Assembly: GCA_021773975.1 (NCBI GenBank)
Contig: JAJFJN010000046.1
Location: 94,281-158,280, forward strand
Direction of reading: 5' to 3'
DNA length: 64,000 nucleotides
Source: Gammaproteobacteria bacterium
GTDB lineage: Bacteria; Pseudomonadota; Gammaproteobacteria; Chromatiales; Chromatiaceae
The position numbers were made by a program, and so were the translations under genes. The number at the start of each line of letters is the position of its first letter. The stretch's first letter is position 1. Below, in pieces: positions 38,300 through 46,788 of this stretch. Below the pieces are notes generated by a model that was given only the letters and a program-made list of their open reading frames with translations, made no database searches and was not told the DNA's origin.

Positions 38300-38830
38300 T
38301 TAAGCTTTTTTCTTTTTATTTCCGCCTTTTTGATAGACCTTGCGTTGAAACAGATCAGCTCGACGACTCACCACCCTATCAAGAAACAATAGCCCATCCA
38401 GATGATCAACCTCATGCTGTAGCGCCCGTGCTTCATAATCTATCATCTCATATTCATGAGAGTGTCCCTGAAGATCCTGTGCCACCAATTTGATCCGTGC
38501 CGCACGAATCACATTACCCGTATAGTCCGGCACAGAGAGACAGCCCTCTCTGCCTAATTCAAAGCCATCCCAATGAATAATCTCTGGGTTTACCAAAATA
38601 AGATGGCCATGATTAGGCACCGGCTTATGTGTCTGTGAGCAATCAAGAATTACAACCCGCTGAAAATGACCCACCTGTGGCGCAGCAATACCCACCGCTG
38701 CTGGGCCAACCTGTCGGGTATCTTCCAGGTCTGCAACAAAGGCATGTAAGGCATCATCAAAGCGTTCAACGGGTTCTGATATCTGCTTCAACCGTGCATC
38801 AGGAATCTTAAGAATTTCAAGAATAGCCAT
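38300..38830 (-). CDS. def: Peptide deformylase
   Basis: Deformylase removes the N-formyl group from nascent proteins. The three metal/catalytic motifs are present: GIAAPQVG, EGCLSVP and HEVDHLDG (HEXXH with catalytic Glu and metal His, plus the Cys ligand in motif 2). At 176 aa with a Lys-rich C-terminus, length is usual. It begins 2 bp after the ACT-domain gene. It is probably a second deformylase in the genome, since the usual def-fmt pair with rsmB is not here; that is inference. Confidence 0.95.
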   Translation of the reverse strand: MAILEILKIPDARLKQISEPVERFDDALHAFVADLEDTRQVGPAAVGIAAPQVGHFQRVVILDCSQTHKPVPNHGHLILVNPEIIHWDGFELGREGCLSVPDYTGNVIRAARIKLVAQDLQGHSHEYEMIDYEARALQHEVDHLDGLLFLDRVVSRRADLFQRKVYQKGGNKKKKA

Positions 38831-38832
38831 CG

Positions 38833-39345
38833 TTAAGCAAACAGGGTTTCAATAGCCGAAACAGTCACATCAACCCCCTCTTCACCTAGCGCATCAACCG
38901 CCTGTTGCAGCTCCTCTGCAGCCTTTTCGGAGACACCCTGGATAGTCATAATATATACCGGATCTTGCGCAGTCCCCGCCACATCAGATTCCAATTCAAG
39001 GATATTAAAACCAGATACTGCCAGTGCCCCAGTAACCTTGGCCACAATACCGGGTTGATCCGCCCCCATAACCCGAATCTGAATATTGGGTGCCACATGC
39101 TGATGTAATCTGCCAGCGATAACATCCACATGCACACGCAGGTTCAGCTCTTCTGCAACCGGAGCAAGCACTGCATTTAGATCACCCTCACCTGACACCA
39201 TCATCATCATGCTGAAGTTACCACCCAGCCGCATCATTGAGGTCTCACCCAAAGCTAAGCCGTTTTGATAGAGGGCATCCGTGGTGCGTGCCACAATGCC
39301 CGGCTGATCTTCACCAATCAATGTCACCATTTTCCAGTTGTTCAT
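38833..39345 (-). CDS. ACT-domain regulatory protein (GcvR-like)
   Basis: This 170-aa protein is made of two tandem ACT domains (about 5-80 and 90-165). The motif GEDQPGIVARTTDALYQNGL and then GADQPGIVAKVTGALAVSGF repeats the ligand-binding loop of ACT folds. This is the layout of GcvR, the partner of GcvA that represses glycine-cleavage genes. Here no gcv gene is adjacent. It lies between pgeF and def, where E. coli has clpB. The name gcvR is not certain. Confidence 0.75.
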   Translation of the reverse strand: MNNWKMVTLIGEDQPGIVARTTDALYQNGLALGETSMMRLGGNFSMMMMVSGEGDLNAVLAPVAEELNLRVHVDVIAGRLHQHVAPNIQIRVMGADQPGIVAKVTGALAVSGFNILELESDVAGTAQDPVYIMTIQGVSEKAAEELQQAVDALGEEGVDVTVSAIETLFA

Positions 39346-39360
39346 TTTTTAATCCTCAAC

Positions 39361-40104
39361 CTACACATCAATCCAAATCAGCGTTGCCATCCGCCCTGTT
39401 TGACCATCCCGTCGATAGGAATAAAAACGTTCTTTATCGGTAACGGTGCAGTGCTCACCACCCCACACCGAGGTTACGCCACAAGCCTTTAGGCGCTGTC
39501 GGGCAAGCATGTAGATATCTGCCAGCCAGTGGTTTGGTCGGTTTGCCTTAAATGCGGCTTCAGCTTCAGGGGCATGCTGTATAAAGGTATCACGTACCTC
39601 CGCACCCACTTCAAAGCACGCTGCCCCTATGGCTGGCCCCAACCAGGCCATAACCTCATCACCTGGCACAGCCAGCTGATCCAGTGTTGCCTCTATTACA
39701 CCATCGGCCAAACCACGCCACCCTGCATGCACTGCGGCAACACGATCACCAGCCTGATTGCACAGTAGCAGAGGCAAACAGTCCGCAGTAAGCACAGCAC
39801 AAACCTGACCAGGAGCATGTGAAAACAGCGCATCAGCCTCATGCCCCTTTGACACAACACCCGCATCAACCACTTCAGTACCATGTATTTGAGTCAGCCA
39901 CACCGGTTCAGATGGCAAATTCAGAGATTGGCAAAGCAGCTGTCTATTACGCATGACAGTCACAGGATCATCACCCACATGATCCCCCAGATTCAGGCCA
40001 TCGAATGGCTGTTGACTATAGCCACCTTTGCGGAGGGTGGTTGCGGCGCGGATGCCCACTGGAGCTGACCAGTTGGGTTCAATCCAACCACAGGGTTCAA
40101 CCAT
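39361..40104 (-). CDS. pgeF: Peptidoglycan editing factor PgeF (laccase domain)
   Basis: PgeF (YfiH/CNF1-like laccase domain) is thought to remove mis-incorporated L-Ser from peptidoglycan muropeptides. The 247-aa protein has LCQSLNLPSEPVWLTQIHGT, ADALFSHAPGQVCAVLTADC and HAGWRGLADGVIEATL, with conserved His and Cys metal ligands. The start is set at the ATG at 40102-40104, which shares a base with the rluD TAA stop (TAATG). A longer frame starting at 40170 would overlap rluD and adds residues without a family match. The rluD-pgeF pair is typical of gammaproteobacteria. Confidence 0.94.
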   Translation of the reverse strand: MVEPCGWIEPNWSAPVGIRAATTLRKGGYSQQPFDGLNLGDHVGDDPVTVMRNRQLLCQSLNLPSEPVWLTQIHGTEVVDAGVVSKGHEADALFSHAPGQVCAVLTADCLPLLLCNQAGDRVAAVHAGWRGLADGVIEATLDQLAVPGDEVMAWLGPAIGAACFEVGAEVRDTFIQHAPEAEAAFKANRPNHWLADIYMLARQRLKACGVTSVWGGEHCTVTDKERFYSYRRDGQTGRMATLIWIDV

Positions 40105-41057
40105 TAATTTGCATCCGTCCGTAGTATCTCTAGCAAATCCATCATATCTTGAGGCACAGGAACCTCCCACTCAACCCACTCACCCGTTGCGGGGTGGTTT
40201 AACCCCAAGCGTCGGGCATGCAGGGCTTGTCGCCTAAATTTACGCAGTGCATTCTGCATCTCAGCTGTGACAGCCGCAGGCATCTGTAGTCGTCCACCAT
40301 AGACGGGGTCACCCACTAGCGCATGCCGTATATGCGCCATATGCACACGAATCTGATGGGTTCGTCCTGTCTCCAGATTGACTCGCAGGTAGCTGTGATG
40401 CGCAAAGCGTTCCAATACACGATAGTGGGTAATGGCAGGCTTACCACCCGGCACTACAGCCTGTCTGACACGATGCACAGGATGGCGGCCAATAGGCGCA
40501 TCCACCGTACCTCCAGCCACCAGCACGCCCTTGACGATGGCTCGGTATTCGCGCTTTACCTCTCTGGCCTGTAGCTGCTCAACCAGCGATTTATGTGCCA
40601 TCGGTGTACGCGCCACAACCAACAGCCCACTCGTCTCTTTATCCAGACGATGCACGATGCCTGCTCTAGGCAACTGAATCAGATTAGGATCGTAATTTAG
40701 CAGGGCATTTTGCAGCGTTCCATCTCGATTACCCACCGCTGGATGAACCACCAGCCCAGCTGGCTTGTTAATCACGAGCAGGTGCTCATCTTCAAAGATC
40801 AGATCCAGCGGGATGGATTGCGGATTGCATTCAACCTGCTCTTCCAGTCGCGCCTCAAGTTCAATCTCCGCCCCCCATTGCACCTTATCTCGTGAGCGCA
40901 ATATCTGGCCATCAACCTTAACCAGCCCCTCTTTTACCCACTGTTGCAGGCGACTGCGGGAGTAGTCAGGGAATAGTTGCGCCAGCGTCTGATCCAGACG
41001 CTGGCCTGCCTGCTCTGGTTCAACCTGCGCATGCAGCTGTTTAATTTCAATAGTCAC
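40104..41057 (-). CDS. rluD: 23S rRNA pseudouridine synthase RluD
   Basis: RluD (317 aa) makes pseudouridines 1911, 1915 and 1917 in helix 69 of 23S rRNA. An N-terminal S4 domain (about 18-80; LDQTLAQLFPDYSRSRLQQW) precedes the synthase domain with GIVHRLDKETSGLLVVART containing the catalytic Asp, and GRTHQIRVHMAHI. Length and order match E. coli RluD. It is divergent from bamD (128 bp), the arrangement seen in E. coli, and coupled to pgeF by a one-base overlap. Confidence 0.96.
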   Translation of the reverse strand: MTIEIKQLHAQVEPEQAGQRLDQTLAQLFPDYSRSRLQQWVKEGLVKVDGQILRSRDKVQWGAEIELEARLEEQVECNPQSIPLDLIFEDEHLLVINKPAGLVVHPAVGNRDGTLQNALLNYDPNLIQLPRAGIVHRLDKETSGLLVVARTPMAHKSLVEQLQAREVKREYRAIVKGVLVAGGTVDAPIGRHPVHRVRQAVVPGGKPAITHYRVLERFAHHSYLRVNLETGRTHQIRVHMAHIRHALVGDPVYGGRLQMPAAVTAEMQNALRKFRRQALHARRLGLNHPATGEWVEWEVPVPQDMMDLLEILRTDAN

Positions 41058-41185
41058 AATCTGGCCTTTTTAATATGCGATCACCAATTATAACCTGCAA
41101 AGGAGAATGTCACTGTGCCTGTTTTATTGCTTTAAGGTATACTCAGCACCACTACTTTCTGGTAAATACAACCGTACAAAATACC

Positions 41186-42013
41186 ATGGCCATTACCCGC
41201 ACTCTCTGTCTACTGCTCGCAATCTCTCTTCTCTCAGCCTGTTCCTGGTTACCTAAAGAGAAAGATAAGACCCGTAACTGGAGCGCCAGTAAGTTTTATG
41301 CTGAAGCCTCTGAGGCCATGAAAGAGCGGGATTACGAACTAGCCATTGAGTACTACGAGAAGCTGGAAGCCCGCTACCCATTTGGCCGTTATGCCACTCA
41401 AGCACAACTTGATGTTGCCTACGTCTATTACCAGTTTGATGAGCCCGAGTCATCGATCGCTGCACTAAACCGCTTCATTAAACTCCACCCCCGCAGTTCA
41501 CATGTTGACTACGCCTACTACCTAAAAGGTATTGTTAACTTCAACCGTAGCATGGGGTTTATCGACCGTTTTGTCCCCACCGATGTCTCCCAGCGTGATG
41601 CCGGGGCCGCCATGGATTCATTTGATGATTTCTCAGAGTTGGTGCGTAAATTCCCAGGCAGCAAATACAGCCAGGATGCTCATAAGCGACTACTTTACCT
41701 GCGCAATAACATAGCCAAGCATGAAGTACATGTTGCTAACTATTATTTAGACCGCGGTGCTTATCTTGCTGCCGCCAACCGTTGTGTCTACGTAGTTGAA
41801 AACTATCAGCGCGCGCCGGCTGTTAGAGAGGCACTGCAGACCATGGCAAAAGCATACGATAAGCTGGGGCTGGATAAATTATCTGCGGATGCCCGTCGCG
41901 TACTTGCCGCCAATGAAGCCAAGGGTAAGTTTGACTACATTGATGAAAAAGATGCCGATTCAGAACCATTAGGGCGTAAGGTTTGGGAGTATCTGGAGCT
42001 GGATGAGAACTAG
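41186..42013 (+). CDS. bamD: Outer-membrane assembly lipoprotein BamD
   Basis: BamD is an essential part of the BAM complex that inserts beta-barrel proteins. The start is taken at ATG 41186 (MAITRTLCLLLAISLLSACS), a lipoprotein signal peptide with lipobox LSAC; a longer frame from 41075 adds 37 residues that would spoil the signal. The 275-aa protein has five TPR-like repeats (YAEASEAMKERDYELAIEYY; YATQAQLDVAYVYYQFDEPE). Motif YYLKGIVNFNRSMGFIDRF is conserved in BamD. It is divergent from rluD and followed by a MITE. Confidence 0.95.
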   Translation: MAITRTLCLLLAISLLSACSWLPKEKDKTRNWSASKFYAEASEAMKERDYELAIEYYEKLEARYPFGRYATQAQLDVAYVYYQFDEPESSIAALNRFIKLHPRSSHVDYAYYLKGIVNFNRSMGFIDRFVPTDVSQRDAGAAMDSFDDFSELVRKFPGSKYSQDAHKRLLYLRNNIAKHEVHVANYYLDRGAYLAAANRCVYVVENYQRAPAVREALQTMAKAYDKLGLDKLSADARRVLAANEAKGKFDYIDEKDADSEPLGRKVWEYLELDEN

Positions 42014-42034
42014 CCAGCAGCGATAGATTGCTGC

Positions 42035-42204
42035 GGCTAGGAGCCTGTCCGAGAATAGGAGCCGTAGCGAGGGAAAGCCATTTTGAGTCAGATTTTTCGA
42101 TTAAATGAGGCGAATATTGAGCATATTTAACGAATTTAATCGGTGAATCTGGCCGAAATGGCTTTTCCGCAGTAGGTTCTCTATTCTCGGACAGGCTCCT
42201 AGCC
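42035..42204. mobile_element. MITE-like hairpin element with CTAG target duplications
   Basis: The element proper (42041-42198, 158 bp) has 18-bp perfect terminal inverted repeats, starting GAGCCTGTCC and ending GGACAGGCTC. CTAG is duplicated at each end (42037-42040 and 42199-42202), with GG and CC extending the palindrome outward. Inside, further pairing arms (GGAAAGCCATTT with AAATGGCTTTTCC; CGATTAAAT with ATTTAATCG) make almost the whole element foldable. It has no coding capacity. A CTAG duplication fits IS5-family targets (YTAR); the source IS is not in the window. It sits between convergent bamD and the PII gene, so it may act as a bidirectional terminator. Confidence 0.88.
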
Positions 42205-42226
42205 TCCTTTAAAAAGGGATTGCCCA

Positions 42227-42568
<342 letters not shown>

Positions 42569-42777
42569 CTATTTGCTCCGATAATATTTTCCATACCCTC
42601 ATCTTAGCAGCATGCACTAAGGTATGCCTGCTTCATCACATACCAAAAGCTTGTATCATGTGCGTATGTTTAACTGATTATTTAAGTTCAAGCACTGTAT
42701 ATGTCTCGAAACATAAAAATAGTGCTATTCTGATTTAGAGAACAGCCTTAAATAAAAAACCAAAATCACTATGCATC

Positions 42778-44418
42778 ATGCCAACCAGGCAACCAACAAT
42801 AAACAGTCCTAAAAAACCTCCACGCCCACAGCAGACTCATCCAAAAGATCTGCTGAAGCTATTTTTCGCCTATCGGTTACTGCTTGCCAGCATCCTCAGC
42901 ACCCTGTTTTTCTTCAGCCTGCCGCCTGACATGCTAGGCAGTCATAATCCTGAACTCTATTTGTACGTTATTGTATGCTATTTCATATTGGTACTTATCA
43001 GCGGCAGCATTTTGATGCTGAAATATATCTCTTATGAGCATCAAACTGATTTTGCCGTCTTTACCGACATTGCAGCCATAACACTGCTAACACATGCCAG
43101 TGGCGGTGCAGAGACAGGGTTAGGCATGCTACTTGTTGCCTCCATCGCTGCAGGCAGCCTCACAATACGGCGACACACCACACTTGTTTATGCAGCAACA
43201 GCTACCATTGCCATATTGGGCGAACAACTAATCACCCACTTTTTTCACATAAACTCCAGCACTGCCTACACTCAAGCAGGGCTTCTCGGTGCAACCTTTT
43301 TTGCTATGGCACTCCTGGCTGATGTGCTCTACAGACGACTAATGGAAAGTGAGCAGCTGGCCAGCCAACGAGAATTAGACTTAGCCAACATGGCTCAGCT
43401 TAATGAGTACATTATCCAGCACATGCAAACCGGCATTATGATTACTGATATGAGTGGCCGTATTCGATTAAAGAATGAAGCTGCCTGGAATCTACTAAGT
43501 ATCTCAGACGACCAAATAGAACAGTCACTCACCACACTCTGTCCCGCACTCGCAATACAGCTGAATGATTGGAAACGAAACCCTAGTTATGAAAGACAAG
43601 CATTTAGATCTACCGCTGGCGGGCGAGATCTGCAGGCCAACTTTATCCCTCTAGGAGGAAAAGAGATCATTGGCACACTCATTTTTCTCGAAGATTACGC
43701 TTTAATGACAGAACAGCTACAGCAGATGAAACTTGCCTCACTAGGGCGATTAACTGCCAGCATTGCACATGAGATTCGCAACCCTCTTGGCGCTATCAGC
43801 CATGCAGGACAACTACTCGCAGAATCTCCTAAACTTGACAGTGGCGACCAGCGGCTTACTGAGATCATTCGCAATAATTCACTGCGAGTAAACGGTATCA
43901 TCGAAAATGTACTACAGCTGTCTCGTCGAAACCGCACCCAACCGCAAGAGATTGAACTCTTTGCATTTCTAGAAGAGTTGGCAGATGAGATTCGGCTTGA
44001 TAAAAATCTTGCGGCAGATAATCTTATTATTCAGATTGATCCAAAAGAGACTCACATCCGAGCCGACCCCAGCCAGCTACGCCAAGTGCTTGTCAGTCTA
44101 CTGGAAAATGCCATCACCCATTATCATCAGGATATCAGCCAGCTTCACCTTCAGGTCAAAGCAGGTATGACCTCTGAATCTGGCGGCCCTTATATTAGCG
44201 TTATTGATAATGGCACTGGCATCGATACCGAAACCGCCCGCCAAATATTTGAACCATTTTTTACTACCCGAAACACAGGTACGGGACTTGGCCTCTATAT
44301 CGCCAAAGAGTTAAGCGAATCCAACCGAGCACGACTAGAATATACCCCAAATCCCAAAGGCGGCAGCTGCTTCCGAATGAGCTTTCCTGAACTAAGAAAA
44401 AAGGTATTTAACGCGTGA
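42778..44418 (+). CDS. pilS: Type IV pilus sensor kinase PilS
   Basis: PilS (546 aa) phosphorylates PilR and, by precedent from Pseudomonas, senses pilin levels in the membrane. Six membrane helices (about residues 25-185) precede a PAS-like domain (about 205-310) and the kinase: ASLGRLTASIAHEIRNPLGA with the His, then GTGLGLYIAKELSESN. It overlaps pilR by four bases (GTGA). No ribosome-binding site is obvious before the ATG, so the start is tentative. Confidence 0.93.
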   Translation: MPTRQPTINSPKKPPRPQQTHPKDLLKLFFAYRLLLASILSTLFFFSLPPDMLGSHNPELYLYVIVCYFILVLISGSILMLKYISYEHQTDFAVFTDIAAITLLTHASGGAETGLGMLLVASIAAGSLTIRRHTTLVYAATATIAILGEQLITHFFHINSSTAYTQAGLLGATFFAMALLADVLYRRLMESEQLASQRELDLANMAQLNEYIIQHMQTGIMITDMSGRIRLKNEAAWNLLSISDDQIEQSLTTLCPALAIQLNDWKRNPSYERQAFRSTAGGRDLQANFIPLGGKEIIGTLIFLEDYALMTEQLQQMKLASLGRLTASIAHEIRNPLGAISHAGQLLAESPKLDSGDQRLTEIIRNNSLRVNGIIENVLQLSRRNRTQPQEIELFAFLEELADEIRLDKNLAADNLIIQIDPKETHIRADPSQLRQVLVSLLENAITHYHQDISQLHLQVKAGMTSESGGPYISVIDNGTGIDTETARQIFEPFFTTRNTGTGLGLYIAKELSESNRARLEYTPNPKGGSCFRMSFPELRKKVFNA

Positions 44419-45764
44419 CAAACCCTATCGCACTGATTGTCGATGATGAACCAGATATCCGTGAGCTGCTGGAGATCACTCTGGGTCGTATGGATATCTC
44501 CACAAAATCGGCCGCCGACCTCACTCAGGCTTACACCCTATTAAAACAGGAACGCTTTGATCTCTGCCTCACTGATATGCGCCTGCCCGATGGCAGTGGC
44601 ATAGAGCTGGTGGAACACATCAGCAACCACCACCCTGAGCTGCCTGTCGCTATGATCACAGCCCATGGCAACATGGAATCCGCCGTTCTGGCACTTAAGG
44701 CCGGTGCTTTTGACTTTGTCTCTAAACCAGTAGATCTACAGATACTGCGTCGGTTAGTTGAAACTGCACTGAAGCTTCACCGACCAAAAGCAGCTCAACC
44801 AAAAGCACCCGTAGCAACCAGCAACGAACCCAAACTACTTGGGCAATCACCAGCCATTGAAAGCATCCGCACCATGATTGCCAAACTTGCCCGCAGCCAG
44901 GCACCTGTCTATATAAGTGGTGAATCAGGCACAGGCAAAGAGTTGGCTGCGCGCCTGATTCATGCCCAAGGGCCTCGTGCAGAAGGTGATTTTATTGCCG
45001 TTAACTGTGGAGCCATCCCGCATGAGCTGATGGAGAGTGAATTTTTTGGTCATCAAAAAGGCAGTTTTACCGGTGCAATCTCAGATAAAGAGGGACTATT
45101 CCAGGCAGCCAATGGTGGGACTCTATTTTTAGATGAGGTAGCTGATCTTCCGCTCTCCATGCAGGTCAAACTACTACGCGCCATCCAAGAAAAATCCATT
45201 CGTCCCATTGGTGCTCAGCAGGAAAGCACTGTCGATGTCCGAATTCTCAGCGCCACCCACAAAGATCTGGCCACACTGGTGAACAACAATGAATTCCGCC
45301 AGGATCTTTTCTATCGTATTAATGTTATTGAACTACACCTCCCTGCACTACGAGAACGCACAGGTGATATAAAGCTCTTGGCAGAACATGTACTCACTCA
45401 ATTGGCAGATAAAAATGGTCTGCCAAAAATAGGCATCACAGCATCTACCATGGAGGCACTGTGCAACTACTGCTTCCCCGGAAATATTCGAGAACTCGAA
45501 AATACACTGGAACGAGCTGTGACCCTCTGTGAAGAGAATCAGGTAACACTCAAAGATCTCCAGCTGCCCGAAATATCAGCAGAAGATGAAGGGTGCAACC
45601 CAGATCAACCGCTGGAAGAGTATCTGGGCGACATCGAAAAGCAGGCCATCATCAAAGCCCTGAAAGAGACTCGCTGGAATCGTACCGCTGCTGCAAAAAA
45701 ACTGGGGATCAGCTTCCGCGCCCTGCGTTATCGATTAGAAAAACTAGGGCTTGATCAACCCTAA
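44415..45764 (+). CDS. pilR: Sigma-54 activator PilR
   Basis: PilR (449 aa) activates pilA transcription with RpoN. A receiver domain (1-120; LIVDDEPDIRELLEI, Asp in LCLTDMRLPDGSG) is followed by the AAA+ domain with Walker A GESGTGKELAARL, GSFTGA loop and GGTLFLDEVADLP. The C-terminal Fis-type HTH reads NRTAAAKKLGISFRALRYRL. GTG start overlaps pilS. Its probable targets are the sigma-54 site at 45951 and the repeats at 45787-45823 upstream of pilA. Confidence 0.96.
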   Translation: MTNPIALIVDDEPDIRELLEITLGRMDISTKSAADLTQAYTLLKQERFDLCLTDMRLPDGSGIELVEHISNHHPELPVAMITAHGNMESAVLALKAGAFDFVSKPVDLQILRRLVETALKLHRPKAAQPKAPVATSNEPKLLGQSPAIESIRTMIAKLARSQAPVYISGESGTGKELAARLIHAQGPRAEGDFIAVNCGAIPHELMESEFFGHQKGSFTGAISDKEGLFQAANGGTLFLDEVADLPLSMQVKLLRAIQEKSIRPIGAQQESTVDVRILSATHKDLATLVNNNEFRQDLFYRINVIELHLPALRERTGDIKLLAEHVLTQLADKNGLPKIGITASTMEALCNYCFPGNIRELENTLERAVTLCEENQVTLKDLQLPEISAEDEGCNPDQPLEEYLGDIEKQAIIKALKETRWNRTAAAKKLGISFRALRYRLEKLGLDQP

Positions 45765-45786
45765 CACTCACAACGCCTTACCCAAG

Positions 45787-45823
45787 GTGACAATTTGCGT
45801 CACATTGTGTCCCTAGCTGACAG
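45787..45823 (+). promoter_or_regulatory. Cluster of TGTC/GACA repeats, possible PilR-binding region
   Basis: GTGAC (45787-45791) and GTCAC (45799-45803) form an inverted repeat. TGTC (45808-45811) and GACA (45819-45822) form another. PilR of P. aeruginosa binds clusters containing (C/G)TGTC. The cluster begins 23 bp after the pilR stop and is 130-165 bp upstream of the sigma-54 promoter of pilA, the usual distance for an enhancer. Pattern inference only. Confidence 0.5.
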
Positions 45824-45950
45824 TTGCCATGCCCTTATCTACGCAACCTGCCCACCAATAAAACAACCTTTTTTCCTAAAACCATAAAAAAACCGAATAA
45901 AAAGTAAAGTTTCCCCTTTTACCGCCGTCAAAGTGGATGTTCGAAGATGT

Positions 45951-45965
45951 TGGCACACAACCTGC
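45951..45965 (+). promoter_or_regulatory. Sigma-54 (RpoN) promoter for pilA
   Basis: TGGCACACAACCTGC matches TGGCAC-N5-TTGC with the exact GG-N10-GC spacing and one mismatch in the -12 element. Expected transcription start is near 45977, leaving a long leader of about 145 nt before pilA. PilR, encoded directly upstream, is the expected activator. Confidence 0.88.
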
Positions 45966-46008
45966 ACCACATCTTTCAGGAAACAGAACATCCGCCGGGC
46001 TCAAATTG

Positions 46009-46093
46009 AAATGGTCAGCCTTCCCGGGTGTCGCAAGGATGCGAAGGTTCATAGTAACAGCGGCTGCCGCCGCCACCTGGAACCTGACCATTT
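46009..46093 (+). promoter_or_regulatory. Structured 5' leader of pilA mRNA (candidate RNA element)
   Basis: AAATGGTCAG (46009-46018) pairs perfectly with CTGACCATTT (46084-46093), a 10-bp stem that closes a 65-nt domain. Inside are a stem with TCGC (46031-46034) paired to GCGA (46041-46044), partly extended by CCT/AGG, and a GC-rich hairpin, GCGGC-TGCC-GCCGC (46060-46073). An alternative pairing (GGCT near 46000 with AGCC at 46017-46020) would compete with the closing stem. I do not see the core of the common c-di-GMP riboswitch. It lies 30 bases before the pilA ATG and wholly within the predicted leader. Confidence 0.6.
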
Positions 46094-46122
46094 ATATACA
46101 TAACTTATTTTGGAGAAACACC

Positions 46123-46533
46123 ATGAAAAAAGTACAAGCTGGTTTTACCCTAATCGAACTGATGATCGTAGTTGCCATTATTGGTATTTTGGCCGCTATT
46201 GCGCTGCCTGCGTATAACTCATATGTTGAAAAGGCTCGCTTTTCAGAGGTAATGAGTATTGGCAATTCATACAAAACAACAGTCACGCTCTGCTTTCAAG
46301 AGAATGGAGCTTTGACTACTTGTGATGCAGGCTCAAATGGCATTCCAGCCGCTGCCGCTGCAACCACCGCTCTAGCAGCTAACATGACAGTGGTCGATGG
46401 TGTTATCACCATGACAGGCACGGCAGCAGCTGGCGGTTATACCAATGTACTCACACCAACACTTAATGCTCAAGAGAGCGCCGTCATATGGACACAGTCT
46501 GGTAGCTGCCTGACTCCTGGATACTGCAAGTAA
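46123..46533 (+). CDS. pilA: Type IV major pilin PilA
   Basis: PilA (136 aa) is the main pilus subunit. The start is the ATG at 46123 with GGAG seven bases upstream. The prepilin leader MKKVQAG is cut before [20 protein letters not shown] by PilD, with the conserved Glu5 of the mature protein. The C-terminal globular part is Ala/Thr-rich and has two likely disulfide pairs, [12 protein letters not shown] and SCLTPGYC; the latter is the small C-terminal D-loop. It is likely RpoN/PilR-controlled and is followed by a strong terminator. An upstream in-frame extension to 45937 lies in the leader and is not coding. Confidence 0.96.
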   Translation: MKKVQAGFTLIELMIVVAIIGILAAIALPAYNSYVEKARFSEVMSIGNSYKTTVTLCFQENGALTTCDAGSNGIPAAAAATTALAANMTVVDGVITMTGTAAAGGYTNVLTPTLNAQESAVIWTQSGSCLTPGYCK

Positions 46534-46606
46534 TCACTAATACTTGAAGAGGTGGAGGCAGTAAAGCTCCGCAAGCAACGAGTCCGCTAGTCCTAGCTCA
46601 TTGCTG

Positions 46607-46644
46607 ATAAAATAGCCCCCGACAACTGTCGGGGGCTATTTTAT
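46607..46644 (+). terminator. Strong bidirectional terminator after pilA
   Basis: ATAAAATAGCCCCCGACA (46607-46624) pairs perfectly with TGTCGGGGGCTATTTTAT (46627-46644), an 18-bp stem with a 2-nt spacer (in practice a larger loop), T-rich on the 3' side. A second, imperfect stem lies just before it (GCAACGAG at 46575-46582 with CTCATTGC at 46597-46604). It separates highly expressed pilA from downstream genes. Confidence 0.93.
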
Positions 46645-46788
46645 TCATACACCTAAATAAAGATAATACCCGAAAACCTAACGCAGCTTAAAAATAGAAC
46701 CGAATATCCCGATCTCAAAATAACTCATAAAACAACAACTGACTGCACTATTATGCGCATATAATAAAACCACTTTCTGGAGATCTTT

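Noticed and set aside
42600..42660. Sigma-54 site upstream of the PII gene
   Set aside because: Closest match has GG-N11-GC spacing on the minus strand, one base too long, and lacks further support.
46009..46093. c-di-GMP-I (GEMM) riboswitch upstream of pilA
   Set aside because: The region is structured, but I could not find the conserved GCAAACC and ACGCAAAGCC core segments. Kept as an unclassified RNA candidate instead.
45937..46122. Extension of pilA to an upstream ATG (198 aa)
   Set aside because: It would bury the prepilin leader inside the protein and overlap the promoter and leader; the ATG at 46123 has a good ribosome-binding site.
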